The notes beneath the pieces were generated by a model. The model saw nothing but the letters and a program-made list of their open reading frames with translations. It had not been told where the DNA came from and did not search any database. From Smithellaceae bacterium (GTDB lineage: Bacteria; Desulfobacterota; Syntrophia; Syntrophales; Smithellaceae), in assembly GCA_028704195.1 (NCBI GenBank), contig JAQVLL010000002.1, positions 1 to 24,479 of the forward strand: a stretch of 24,479 nucleotides of DNA. Direction: 5' to 3'. A program made the translations under genes and the position numbers. This document shows positions 1 to 7,471 of this stretch, one piece after another (the stretch's first letter is position 1; each line of letters begins with the position of its first letter).

Positions 1-10
1 CTTCCGATCT
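1..10. other. Probable Illumina adapter remnant at the contig edge
   Basis: The first ten bases, CTTCCGATCT, are identical to the 3' end of the standard Illumina adapter (reverse complement AGATCGGAAG). The Lon reading frame on the minus strand is typical up to the residues T-Y-L and then reads E-I-G, where Lon proteins of this type usually have T-Y-L-D-W. The break coincides with the adapter match. The bases are therefore probably not genomic, and the window's left end is probably a contig end. Confidence 0.75.
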
Positions 11-923
11 CGAGGTAGGTCGATGATACGGTGTATTCAGCCGAAGACGGGTGCATTCGGGAAAGACGATCCAGTTCTCTCATCGCCTCTTTTTTTGCTT
101 CTTCCGGCAGGTCTTTTTCTTCGATCTTCTTGCGGTATTCGTCGGTTTCCACCGTGTTCTCGTCGGTTTCACCCAGTTCCTGTTTGATTGCTTTGAGCTG
201 CTGCCTGAGGTAGTATTCGCGTTGGCTTTTGTCGATGTCGTCTTTGACCTTGGTCTGGATTTTGTTCCCCAGTTCAAGAACTTCCATCTGGTGGTTCACC
301 ATGCGGGTCAGTTCTTTGAGTCGCTGCTTCACGTCGACAGTATCCAGGACTTTTTGCTTTTCTTCCACCGGTGCGTTGATAATCGACGCAATAAGATCGG
401 CCAGGGTACCCGCCTCTGTTATGGATTTGGCCATGGGCCCGAACTCCGGAGGCAAAAACGGCGAGAGCTTTAAGATGCGGTCGAAAAGGGCCAGCAGATT
501 GGACATCAGCGCTTCGGTTTCCAGATCCTTGACGTCTTTTTCCTCCAGCAGTTTAATGCGTGCCTGCTGGTAAGACTTTCCTTCAATAAGTTCATCAATC
601 GAAAAACGGCTGAGTCCCTGCAAGAGAAGCTGTGTGCGGTTTTCCGTTGTTTTGGCCATTTTCAGAATAACCGCGCAGACACCCACTTCATGCATGTCGT
701 ATTTTTTATACTGGTTCGGTGTTTCCGGTTCCTTTTTAGACATGATCAGACCTACAAGACGATCTTTGGTCATGGCTTCATCTACCAGTACGGATGCACT
801 TCCCGTTACTTCCAGCGGAATCATGGTTTTGGGAAACACCATTACATTTTGCAGCGGAAGGATCGGAATCACTTCCGGAATATTGAACGTATTTTTATTT
901 TCAGACCCGTTTTGTTGAGTCAT
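1..923 (-). CDS. lon: ATP-dependent protease Lon, N-terminal part (truncated by the window edge)
   Basis: Lon is a cytoplasmic homo-oligomeric AAA+ serine protease that degrades misfolded and regulatory proteins. About 307 codons are present out of roughly 800 usual for the family. They comprise the N-terminal LON substrate-recognition domain (PILPLQNVMVFPKTMIPLEV near residues 20-40) and the following charged coiled-coil/helical region with the conserved REYYLRQQLKAIKQELG stretch. The AAA+ and Ser-Lys protease domains lie off the window. The start ATG (921-923) has a strong Shine-Dalgarno, AAGGAGG five bases upstream. It lies 34 bp downstream of hsp20 on the same strand, so the two are probably co-transcribed as a proteostasis unit. 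The last three codons at the edge (E-I-G) are probably adapter sequence rather than Lon. Identification is secure. Confidence 0.95.
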   Translation of the reverse strand, partial: MTQQNGSENKNTFNIPEVIPILPLQNVMVFPKTMIPLEVTGSASVLVDEAMTKDRLVGLIMSKKEPETPNQYKKYDMHEVGVCAVILKMAKTTENRTQLLLQGLSRFSIDELIEGKSYQQARIKLLEEKDVKDLETEALMSNLLALFDRILKLSPFLPPEFGPMAKSITEAGTLADLIASIINAPVEEKQKVLDTVDVKQRLKELTRMVNHQMEVLELGNKIQTKVKDDIDKSQREYYLRQQLKAIKQELGETDENTVETDEYRKKIEEKDLPEEAKKEAMRELDRLSRMHPSSAEYTVSSTYLEIG

Positions 924-957
924 TCTTACCTCCTTAATGTGTCGAAAAGAAAATCCG

Positions 958-1398
958 CTACTTCGTCGAAATAACTGACACGCGATGCGCTTTATGAACC
1001 GGCACCTTGCTCATCCTCACCATCAAAATGCCGTCGGCGTAAGAAGCCGTCGCTGACTGCGCGTCCACCGGCAAAGGCAGGGCGATGTTTCTTTCGAAAT
1101 AGCCGTGCGGAATTTCCGCCTGGCAGTAGCGCGCGTTCTGCAAAAGCTGAATCGCCTTGCGAATACCGGCGATTTTAATTTTATTCCGATTGACCTCGAT
1201 ATGCATTTCGTCTTTGTTCAGCCCCGCCATATCAGCAAGCACGATGATCTCATCCGCCGATTCATAAAGATCAATATTGGGGCGCCAGATGCATTCGTAA
1301 TTTTTAAAAGCCGGACTTACCAAATGAAAGATTTCATCCACTGCTTTTTGAAATTCATCTTCAAAATTACCGCCAAAATTAATTTTTATGTAGGTCAT
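958..1398 (-). CDS. Hsp20/alpha-crystallin family small heat-shock protein
   Basis: This 146-residue protein is an ATP-independent holdase chaperone that would bind unfolding proteins in the cytoplasm. The alpha-crystallin domain spans about residues 38-140. It opens with W-R-P-N-I-D-L-Y-E, continues through E-I-I-V-L-A-D-M-A-G, and ends with the family signature Y-A-D-G-I-L-M-V-R-M. The N-terminal arm is about 35 residues and the C-terminal tail is short. The length is normal for bacterial Hsp20. The start ATG at 1396-1398 has a weak purine-rich ribosome site (AAGGCGG). A near-consensus promoter lies 43-71 bp upstream, and lon follows 34 bp downstream, so a two-gene hsp20-lon transcript is likely. 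Confidence 0.9.
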   Translation of the reverse strand: MTYIKINFGGNFEDEFQKAVDEIFHLVSPAFKNYECIWRPNIDLYESADEIIVLADMAGLNKDEMHIEVNRNKIKIAGIRKAIQLLQNARYCQAEIPHGYFERNIALPLPVDAQSATASYADGILMVRMSKVPVHKAHRVSVISTK

Positions 1399-1440
1399 GT
1401 TCGCCGCCTTTTTGTGCCGGATTTATTGATCGTATGTAAA

Positions 1441-1469
1441 ATTATAGTCATTCTAATGTGAATTGTAAA
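1441..1469 (-). promoter_or_regulatory. Sigma70-type promoter for hsp20-lon
   Basis: On the minus strand, TTTACA (1469-1464) and a perfect TATAAT (1446-1441) are separated by exactly 17 bases. The spacing and match are near-ideal for the housekeeping sigma factor, and the site points at hsp20. No sigma32-type box or CIRCE repeat was seen next to it. Confidence 0.8.
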
Positions 1470-1486
1470 GACCGGACGGAAAAATT

Positions 1487-1507
1487 GTGGATAGTGGATA
1501 GTGGATG
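1487..1507. repeat. Three tandem copies of a 7-bp unit (GTGGATA)
   Basis: GTGGATA occurs at 1487-1493 and 1494-1500, followed by GTGGATG at 1501-1507. It lies in the 297-bp spacer between the divergent hsp20 and typA genes. It is a short simple repeat with no known role. The rest of the spacer holds the hsp20 promoter and a possible leader ORF. Confidence 0.6.
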
Positions 1508-1579
1508 ATGAAAATTAACCTTGCCGGCAGGAAAAAAACACTTTAAAAAAATCGCTGGTTAAATCATCAGGATTTTGCT

Positions 1580-1699
1580 ATGGGAGAGCCCACTTTACGG
1601 AAAGCAAATCATTTCAGGGATATCCCGGTGGTTACACTTCGTTTCGTTTATTCCGACAACCATTTTACGTTGATGAGAGAAAAAGAAAGAGAGTTATGA
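1580..1699 (+). CDS. Possible 39-codon leader ORF overlapping the typA start
   Basis: An ATG at 1580 opens 39 codons that end with TGA at 1697-1699. The stop overlaps the typA ATG (1696-1698) in an ATGA arrangement, the geometry of translational coupling. There is no good ribosome site in front of it, and the predicted peptide resembles nothing I recognise. It could be chance. Listed because typA itself has only a weak purine-rich ribosome site (AAAGAGAG). Confidence 0.2.
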   Translation: MGEPTLRKANHFRDIPVVTLRFVYSDNHFTLMREKEREL

Positions 1700-3516
1700 A
1701 AAAAGATCACTTAAGAAATGTTGCCATTATTGCCCATGTTGACCACGGCAAAACGACTCTGCTCAATGCCATGCTTAAACAGACCGGTGTTTTTCGGTCC
1801 AATCAGGCGGTGGAAGACCGAGTGATGGATTCCATGGCGCTGGAAAAGGAACGCGGGATAACGATTGCGGCAAAGAATACCGCTGTGGACTATAACGGTG
1901 TAAAAATCAATATCGTCGATACTCCCGGTCACGCCGATTTTGGGGGTGAAGTCGAGCGCAGCCTCAACATGGTGGACGGTGCGATGCTTCTGGTTGATGC
2001 TAGTGAGGGTCCGCTGCCCCAGACCCGCTTTGTGTTGAAAAAGGCTCTCGCGCTGCACCTGCCCATCATTCTGGTCATCAATAAAATCGACCGTCCCGAT
2101 GCCCGCATTGAGGAGGTCATCTCCGAGACCTATGATCTCTTTATTGACCTGGGCGCTGAAGAACATCAAATTGATTTCCCGATTTTGTACACCAATTCCA
2201 AGCTCGGTGTCAGCCACAGAAAATTAGGTGACGACAGTTCCGATCTACAGCCGCTTCTACAGACTATTATTGAGTTTATTCCTCAGCCTGAAGGGGATGA
2301 CGAAGCGAACACGCAGTTTTTGGTGACCAATCTGGATTATGATCCTTATGTCGGCCAGATTGCCATCGGCCGTCTACAAAGCGGAAGACTGGAGATGAAT
2401 AAATCATACAGTCTTTGCGCGCAGGATAAAATGATCGGAGGCGTCAAGCTCTCCGCCCTTTACACTTTTTATGGACTGACCAAAAAACCGGTGACCGTTG
2501 CAGAGTCGGGAGACATTATTTCACTGGCCGGGGTGGAAGATGTCACGATCGGAGATACCATTTCCTCACTTGATAATCCGCAGGCCCTGCCGCGTCTGAT
2601 TGTTGATGAGCCGACTGTGTCCATGATCTTTTACGTCAACGATGGCCCCTTCGCGGGCAAGGAGGGAAAATATTTAACCTCCCGCCATTTACTGGAACGG
2701 CTGGAAAAAGAATCCCTGCGCAACGTGGCCATCAAAATCAGAAAGCTGGATCGAACCGATGCGTTTGAAGTCTGCGGGCGAGGTGAATTGCAGATGGCGG
2801 TACTCATTGAAACCATGCGCCGCGAAGGCTATGAATTGATGGTCTCGAAACCTCAGGTTATCACAAAAAAGCAGGATGGGATAACCCTCGAGCCGGTGGA
2901 AAGGTTATTTTTAGACATTCCTGAAGAGTTTGTCGGAAGAATCACGGAAAAGCTGTCCATCCGCAAGGGGAGGTTGGAGAGCCTTGTTAATAAAGGTAGC
3001 GGTCGGGTCAGCATGGAATTTCTGATTCCGTCAAGGGGCCTGATCGGTTTCAGGAGTCAATTTTTAACGGATACCAAGGGGGGTGGTGTAATGAATTCAC
3101 TTCTGGAAGGCTACGCTCCGTGGTCCGGTCTGATCCCGCAGCGCAGTACAGGAGCGCTGGTGGCTGACCGTGCCGGTCGCGTAACAGGTTATGCAAGTTT
3201 CGCGATGGAGGATCGCGGAGAAATGATTGTGGCTGTTGGCACCGATGTCTACGCGGGCATGATCGTCGGCGAGCGGAACCGCACCCAGGATATAAACGTG
3301 AACATCGTCAAGGAAAAGAAACTGACTAACATGAGAGCTTCGACGTCAGATGCCACCGTGATTTTGCGACCGCCCAGGATTTTATCGCTGGATCAGGCCA
3401 TTGAGTTTATTGCCGAAGACGAACTGGTGGAAGTTTCACCGCATAATGTCCGTTTGCGCAAAATGGAACTTGACGCCACGCGCCGCCAGATGAAAGCACG
3501 CAGAGAAGAATCATGA
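1696..3516 (+). CDS. typA: Ribosome-associated translational GTPase TypA/BipA
   Basis: TypA/BipA is an EF-G-like GTPase that binds the 70S ribosome and helps ribosome assembly and stress adaptation. The 606-residue length is typical. The GTPase domain shows G1 A-H-V-D-H-G-K-T-T (about residues 13-21), switch R-G-I-T-I, G3 D-T-P-G-H-A-D-F-G-G and G4 N-K-I-D. These are followed by a domain II beta barrel, the domain III/V elongation-factor folds and the BipA-specific C-terminal domain, which contains S-R-G-L-I-G-F-R and R-N-R-T-Q-D-I-N-V-N. All nucleotide-binding motifs are intact. The gene stands alone, divergent from hsp20-lon and convergent with the lipoprotein gene. The start ATG is the one overlapped by the small upstream ORF. 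Confidence 0.97.
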   Translation: MKKDHLRNVAIIAHVDHGKTTLLNAMLKQTGVFRSNQAVEDRVMDSMALEKERGITIAAKNTAVDYNGVKINIVDTPGHADFGGEVERSLNMVDGAMLLVDASEGPLPQTRFVLKKALALHLPIILVINKIDRPDARIEEVISETYDLFIDLGAEEHQIDFPILYTNSKLGVSHRKLGDDSSDLQPLLQTIIEFIPQPEGDDEANTQFLVTNLDYDPYVGQIAIGRLQSGRLEMNKSYSLCAQDKMIGGVKLSALYTFYGLTKKPVTVAESGDIISLAGVEDVTIGDTISSLDNPQALPRLIVDEPTVSMIFYVNDGPFAGKEGKYLTSRHLLERLEKESLRNVAIKIRKLDRTDAFEVCGRGELQMAVLIETMRREGYELMVSKPQVITKKQDGITLEPVERLFLDIPEEFVGRITEKLSIRKGRLESLVNKGSGRVSMEFLIPSRGLIGFRSQFLTDTKGGGVMNSLLEGYAPWSGLIPQRSTGALVADRAGRVTGYASFAMEDRGEMIVAVGTDVYAGMIVGERNRTQDINVNIVKEKKLTNMRASTSDATVILRPPRILSLDQAIEFIAEDELVEVSPHNVRLRKMELDATRRQMKARREES

Positions 3517-3532
3517 TGCTATCAAGTCGCAT

Positions 3533-3561
3533 GTAGTTGCCAATTTCAGAATGGCAACTAC
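3533..3561 (+). terminator. Stem-loop just downstream of typA
   Basis: GTAGTTGCCA (3533-3542) and TGGCAACTAC (3552-3561) form a perfect 10-bp stem with a 9-base loop, starting 16 bp after the typA stop. There is no T-tract on the plus side, so it is either a weak or factor-assisted terminator or a transcript-end stabiliser. Confidence 0.5.
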
Positions 3562-3622
3562 CGGTAGGGAAGGAATAGCTTCTTTTTGCGCTTCCTTGCG
3601 GAATACGCCTGCGGAGCATGGT

Positions 3623-3641
3623 CACTGAGCCTGTCGAAGTG
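3623..3641. repeat. REP-like motif with a CTTCGACAGGCTCAG core
   Basis: CACTGAGCCTGTCGAAGTG has complementary ends (CACT/AGTG) around a core. I recall very similar palindromic intergenic repeats in many environmental bacterial genomes. Only one copy is in this window, so repetitiveness cannot be shown from the sequence itself. Confidence 0.4.
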
Positions 3642-3790
3642 CCGTCGAGCTATCCTTTGAATGCAACTTGGTATGAGTAACGGGCTTTAACGCCATGTTA
3701 AAGTTCAATAATACCATGTGATTCAGAAATATTGCTTTTGTCGGGGCAGAATGGACAGATAATGATGGAAATTGAGGTTGGAAAGACGAT

Positions 3791-3830
3791 CAGCAATCAG
3801 CCGTTACTGAGCGGCAACGGCTGATTGCTG
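3791..3830 (-). terminator. 15-bp perfect stem, terminator of the lipoprotein gene
   Basis: CAGCAATCAGCCGTT (3791-3805) pairs perfectly with 3816-3830 around a 10-base loop. It lies 15 bp beyond the stop codon of the minus-strand lipoprotein gene and is followed on that strand by a short pyrimidine run (ATCGTCTTTCC). It is the best candidate for the 3' end of that transcript and may act in both directions. Confidence 0.65.
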
Positions 3831-3845
3831 TGGAACATCAAAAAA

Positions 3846-4253
3846 TTATTTCACGGCTTTTTCTGCTGCCTGTCCAACGGTGTCAACCGTTGTTTCCGCA
3901 CCCTCTTTGACCGCTTCACCAGCTTTCTGCGCGGTGTCTTTTGCTGCGTCAACCGTTGTTTCTGCGGTTTCTTTTACAGTTTCACCGGCTCTCTGTACAG
4001 TATCTTTTGCTGCGTCAACTGTTGTTTCCGCGGTTTCTTTTACAGTTTCACCGGCTTTCTGTACAGTATCTTTTGCTGCGTCAACTGTTGTTTCCGCACC
4101 TTCTTTGACCGCTTCAACGCTTTGATCAATTTGTTCGCCTGCTTTTTCCATTGCCCCCTCTTCTTTCTGGCAGCCGGAGACGGCAACAACAAGGATAAGG
4201 GCAAAGATGATTGGAACAATTCCTTTCAGTAATGCAACAAGTGACTTTTTCAT
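3846..4253 (-). CDS. Small lipoprotein built of 22-residue LEA-like repeats
   Basis: The 135-residue product begins MKKSLVALL, has a hydrophobic stretch at about residues 8-25 and a lipobox-like A-V-S-G-C with the lipidated Cys at about residue 28. It is therefore predicted to be a membrane-anchored lipoprotein. The mature part is almost entirely an alanine-, threonine- and lysine/glutamate-rich repeat of period 22 (consensus A-E-T-T-V-D-A-A-K-D-T-V-Q-K-A-G-E-T-V-K-E), forecast as amphipathic helix like LEA or apolipoprotein repeats. I chose the ATG at 4253 rather than the upstream one at 4274 because a perfect AGGAGG sits six bases before it and because the signal peptide then starts properly with MKK. 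Its function is unknown; envelope stress protection is only a guess. It has its own candidate promoter and terminator. Confidence 0.8.
   Translation of the reverse strand: MKKSLVALLKGIVPIIFALILVVAVSGCQKEEGAMEKAGEQIDQSVEAVKEGAETTVDAAKDTVQKAGETVKETAETTVDAAKDTVQRAGETVKETAETTVDAAKDTAQKAGEAVKEGAETTVDTVGQAAEKAVK
3882..4118. repeat. 66-bp tandem repeat inside the lipoprotein gene
   Basis: The landmark GTCAACYGTTGTTTC recurs with its first base at 3882, 3948, 4014 and 4080, a period of exactly 66 bp (22 codons). The copies are near-identical at the DNA level, especially the middle two. This suggests recent expansion and possible length variation between strains. Confidence 0.9.
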
Positions 4254-4407
4254 GGAGACCTCCTTTTTGTACATGATATTTTTTGATTTAAAAAATATTC
4301 AGTCTGCCAACTGAACCCTCTCTACTCATTTGTGACTTCACCTGATATGTGGCCGAATGATAGATGAAGTTCTTCTGGATGAAGATGGGTAAATCTGTTA
4401 CCCTTAA

Positions 4408-4437
4408 AATTTAGGATAATTAAATGATTCATGTCAA
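4408..4437 (-). promoter_or_regulatory. Candidate sigma70 promoter for the lipoprotein gene
   Basis: On the minus strand a perfect TTGACA (4437-4432) is followed after 17 bases by CTAAAT (4414-4409), or after 18 by TAAATT (4413-4408). It lies just past the stop of the histidine kinase gene and would give a leader of about 150 bases. The -10 is imperfect. Confidence 0.45.
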
Positions 4438-4446
4438 GGGAAATGT

Positions 4447-7245
4447 TTAGCGGTTGAGTTCATCCCGGATAGCCATTCCGATGGTTTCCATGGTATAGGG
4501 CTTTTTGATGTAGGCTCCGGCCCCGAGTCGCTGCGCCTCCCGGACCCGGTCGGTTTCGGAAAAACCGCTTACCAGAATCGCCTTCTGCTTCGGATGGATC
4601 TGCAGAATCCTTTGATAGGTCTCCAGCCCGTCAATTCCCGGCGCCATGATCATGTCCAGAACCAGAAGGTCCGCCCGGTTCTCCCGTAGGTATTCCACGG
4701 CCTCCTCCCCCCCGGAAGCTGTATGAACCTGATACCCCATCTGCGCCAGCAATCCGGAGGCCACGTCTCGCTGCTCGGCAATGTCATCCACCACCAGAAC
4801 GGATTCCCCCCTGCCCCGGTATCGCTCCAGGGGGGTCTTCTGCCTGGGCAGGGTCATCCCCTCCCGTGTCACCGGAAAATATAGCGTAAAGGTAGTACCC
4901 TTGCCAACGTTAGACTGCACTTCAATATAGCCGTCGTGATCCTTTACGGTACCCCAGACGATCGACAACCCGAGGCCGGTGCCGCTTCTTCCCATCCCCT
5001 TGTTTGTGTAAAAGGGCTCAAAGATCTTGTCGAGATTCTCGGCCTCAATCCCCGTCCCCGTGTCCGATACGGTCAAAACAACATAATCCCCCTCCTCAAT
5101 CCGTTCGTACCCTCGGATGTCCCGGTCCAGGTACCGGTTCTCGGTCCGGATGGATACCTCACCCGCATCGGGAACCGCCTCCACCGCATTGGACAACAGG
5201 TTCATTAGCATTTTTTCCATATGGACGGGAGACGCCTTGATATTCATCAGATCCGGGTCACAGTTTGTCCGGATAACCACCCGCGGGTACTGCTCCTTCA
5301 TCCCCTCAAACACCGGCGTCTTGAAAAATCCCGCAATCACCGAGTTCAGATTGATAATCTCCGTCGCCGTGACCCCCCGCCGGGCCATCGTGAGCAGGTC
5401 CTGGATGATGGCCGCCCCTTTTTGGGTGGACTGCATGATCTTTTCGGCGTTGGTCCTTGCCCGCTGACCCTCGGGAAGTTGCATCAACAGCAGCTCCGAA
5501 TATCCGGTCAGAGCTCCCAGAACATTGTTCAGGTCGTGCGCCACCTTGCCCGCCATCCTTCCCAAAACTTCCATCTTCTCCGCACGCTGCAGGCGCTCCT
5601 GCATACTCTTCTGGTACTCCTCCGCCAGCTTCCGCTCGGTAATATCGTTGTACAGGACCTGGAACAGTCGATTGCCGCTCCACAGAACTTCCTTGCGAAA
5701 AACCCGCAGATGCCGGATGTCCCCGTCTCTTCTCACAATGCTGACCTCGTATTCGGACGGCACATACCGGTCTTTCTTCCTTTTAGCTTTCCGGTCTTCG
5801 TGTTCAGCAAAACTCTCAGGTGTGTAGCGATCTTTTGCTGGAATTGCTTCCAGTTCTTCCAGGCTTTTACAACCATAAATATCCAGAAGCGCCCGGTTGG
5901 CATACATCATCTTCCCCGTTTCAACAATAATAAGGGCTCCGAGAGGAGAATCTTCAAGGGAACGCCGAAAGTTTTCTTCTGCCTGCTTGAGCTCCTCTTC
6001 CATTTTTTTCCGTTCTGTGATTTCCAGAACCGAAATGATCCCGGCAGGATTTCCATTATAAACAATAGTCTCTCCCGAAAGGTCGACCCACTTGACGGTC
6101 TTGTCTTTAGAGAGAATTCTGAATTCGTAACGCCGGGTGACGGGCATGCCCTGCTGTCGCTTTTGTCCCCGTTCCATGACCGATTGTCTGTCATCGGGAT
6201 GAACGACATCCCAGAAGTTCATGGACAGGAGTTCCTGATTTGGGTAGCCCGTGATTGCCGTTGCGGCGGGATTCGCATAGATCCATCTGTCGTTTTGAAA
6301 CAAGAGGATAGCCGTTGGAGAAGATTCTGTGAGAATGCGGAATCTTTCTTCGCTTTCCCGAAGGGCATCTTCTGCCTTCTTACGTCTGGTGATGTTTCGG
6401 CCAACGCAGACAATGCCGGCAACTTTTCCATTACGGATGAAAGGGGAGCCGCTTACTTCACCAACGGTCAGGGTGCCATCCTTGCCGATAAATTCATAAA
6501 TAGAAGGCGGAAGAATTGAGCCTTTGAATATCTGGTCCAGATGATTGATGGCCTTTTCCAGAGATTGTGGTGACAGGATGGATCCTATTTCAGAAAGAGG
6601 ACAACCGATGAAATCCTGCGCTTTATATCCCAGTATTTTCTCCACGCTCGGAGACATGCTTAATATGTTGAGATTCGTGTCGAAGGAAAAAATAACATCG
6701 GTGATATTTTCAAAATTCAGGCGATACCTCTCCTCCAGCTCCTTGAACTCCTGGTTCGCCATTTCCAGGTCGAGTATTTTCTTTTCAAGTTTGTGAAAAA
6801 GAATTTCATTGTAGCGTCGGAAAAACTCCATTTCTTCGCCGAGGGGTCTTGCCGCCACGAAATTTTCAGTATTCTTTTCTTCCAGCAGTTCGATCAGGAT
6901 ATTAATCAGGGTTGACGGTTCCTCCGGCTTGATAATGAACCGGTCCGCACCGAGCGCCAGGGCAAATTTTTCGTCTTTTGGTTCCGTGTAGGTCGCTGTA
7001 TAAAAGACAAATGGGATATTTTTGAGTTTTTGGTCCGCTTTGCAGTGCTGGCATAAGGGATATCCGTCCATCACCGGCATCAGGATATCCGAGACGATGA
7101 GGTCGGGCATGTGATCCTGGGCAATTTTCAGGGCGACGCTGCCGTTTAGCGCTTCATGAACGTTCCACCCCTGTTTTTCCATCAGGATTTTCAGCAGGTA
7201 CAAATTGTCTGAATTATCATCAACAATTAAGACGTTTGTATTCAT
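4447..7245 (-). CDS. Soluble hybrid sensor histidine kinase, REC-PAS-PAS-PAS-HisKA-HATPase-REC
   Basis: The 932-residue protein has no membrane segment, so it is probably a cytoplasmic phosphorelay kinase. The order of domains is an N-terminal receiver (about 4-120; acidic pocket D9/D10, phospho-acceptor D53), three PAS domains (about 175-285, 300-412, 425-540, each followed by an E-R-K/R-R-K linker), a dimerisation domain with phospho-acceptor His570 in A-H-D-L-N-N, an ATPase domain (N-box N-L-L-S-N-A-V-E-A, D-T-G-T-G-I, G-T-G-L-G-L-S) and a C-terminal receiver (phospho-acceptor D864, K-K-P near 914). The start was set at ATG 7245, with AAGGAA just upstream. An in-frame GTG at 7335 would add 30 basic residues without a ribosome site. 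The signal is unknown. The 3' part is visibly more GC-rich than the 5' part. Confidence 0.9.
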   Translation of the reverse strand: MNTNVLIVDDNSDNLYLLKILMEKQGWNVHEALNGSVALKIAQDHMPDLIVSDILMPVMDGYPLCQHCKADQKLKNIPFVFYTATYTEPKDEKFALALGADRFIIKPEEPSTLINILIELLEEKNTENFVAARPLGEEMEFFRRYNEILFHKLEKKILDLEMANQEFKELEERYRLNFENITDVIFSFDTNLNILSMSPSVEKILGYKAQDFIGCPLSEIGSILSPQSLEKAINHLDQIFKGSILPPSIYEFIGKDGTLTVGEVSGSPFIRNGKVAGIVCVGRNITRRKKAEDALRESEERFRILTESSPTAILLFQNDRWIYANPAATAITGYPNQELLSMNFWDVVHPDDRQSVMERGQKRQQGMPVTRRYEFRILSKDKTVKWVDLSGETIVYNGNPAGIISVLEITERKKMEEELKQAEENFRRSLEDSPLGALIIVETGKMMYANRALLDIYGCKSLEELEAIPAKDRYTPESFAEHEDRKAKRKKDRYVPSEYEVSIVRRDGDIRHLRVFRKEVLWSGNRLFQVLYNDITERKLAEEYQKSMQERLQRAEKMEVLGRMAGKVAHDLNNVLGALTGYSELLLMQLPEGQRARTNAEKIMQSTQKGAAIIQDLLTMARRGVTATEIINLNSVIAGFFKTPVFEGMKEQYPRVVIRTNCDPDLMNIKASPVHMEKMLMNLLSNAVEAVPDAGEVSIRTENRYLDRDIRGYERIEEGDYVVLTVSDTGTGIEAENLDKIFEPFYTNKGMGRSGTGLGLSIVWGTVKDHDGYIEVQSNVGKGTTFTLYFPVTREGMTLPRQKTPLERYRGRGESVLVVDDIAEQRDVASGLLAQMGYQVHTASGGEEAVEYLRENRADLLVLDMIMAPGIDGLETYQRILQIHPKQKAILVSGFSETDRVREAQRLGAGAYIKKPYTMETIGMAIRDELNR

Positions 7246-7471
7246 GTGTTCCTTCATGTTAAAGCGACCGGACAGATTGCCTTTTGACCTGACGGCGCGC
7301 CTCCGGGTTCGTTGTTTTGTCGATGGGGCGGGCACGACCCGCGGTTACTTACAGCGGGGAACACGCGTTTATCTATATTTTCACTCAACCTGTCAGAAAG
7401 TCAAGAAAATATTGTATAAAAGCAAGCAGATGGTAATGATATGCTCTTGATATAAAGGTTTATCCGATAGC

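Larger units (their letters stand above)
3517..3845. other. 329-bp intergenic spacer rich in short hairpins
   Basis: No credible gene lies between the convergent typA and lipoprotein genes. The spacer contains the 10-bp typA stem-loop (3533-3561), a REP-like motif (3623-3641), a perfect 7-bp hairpin CTTTAAC-GCCAT-GTTAAAG (3685-3703) and a 15-bp terminator stem (3791-3830). The short minus-strand frame running 3407-3625 overlaps typA and has no coding character. Confidence 0.6.

Noticed and set aside
3882..4118. Regular repeats that might suggest a CRISPR array
   Set aside because: The 66-bp period has no unique spacers, lies in frame and encodes a 22-residue protein repeat behind a signal peptide.
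4386..4402. GGGTAA-ATCTG-TTACCC dyad downstream of the histidine kinase
   Set aside because: A six-base stem without a T-tract is too weak to call a terminator.
5221..6519. 432-codon open frame on the plus strand opposite the histidine kinase
   Set aside because: It is fully antisense to a well-supported kinase with intact motifs; its translation shows no domain and no low-complexity-free conserved motif, and no ribosome site is evident. It is a shadow of GC-rich third positions.
7246..7335. 30-residue N-terminal extension of the histidine kinase from a GTG
   Set aside because: It is basic, without a ribosome site, and precedes the normal receiver-domain start at 7245, where AAGGAA is found.
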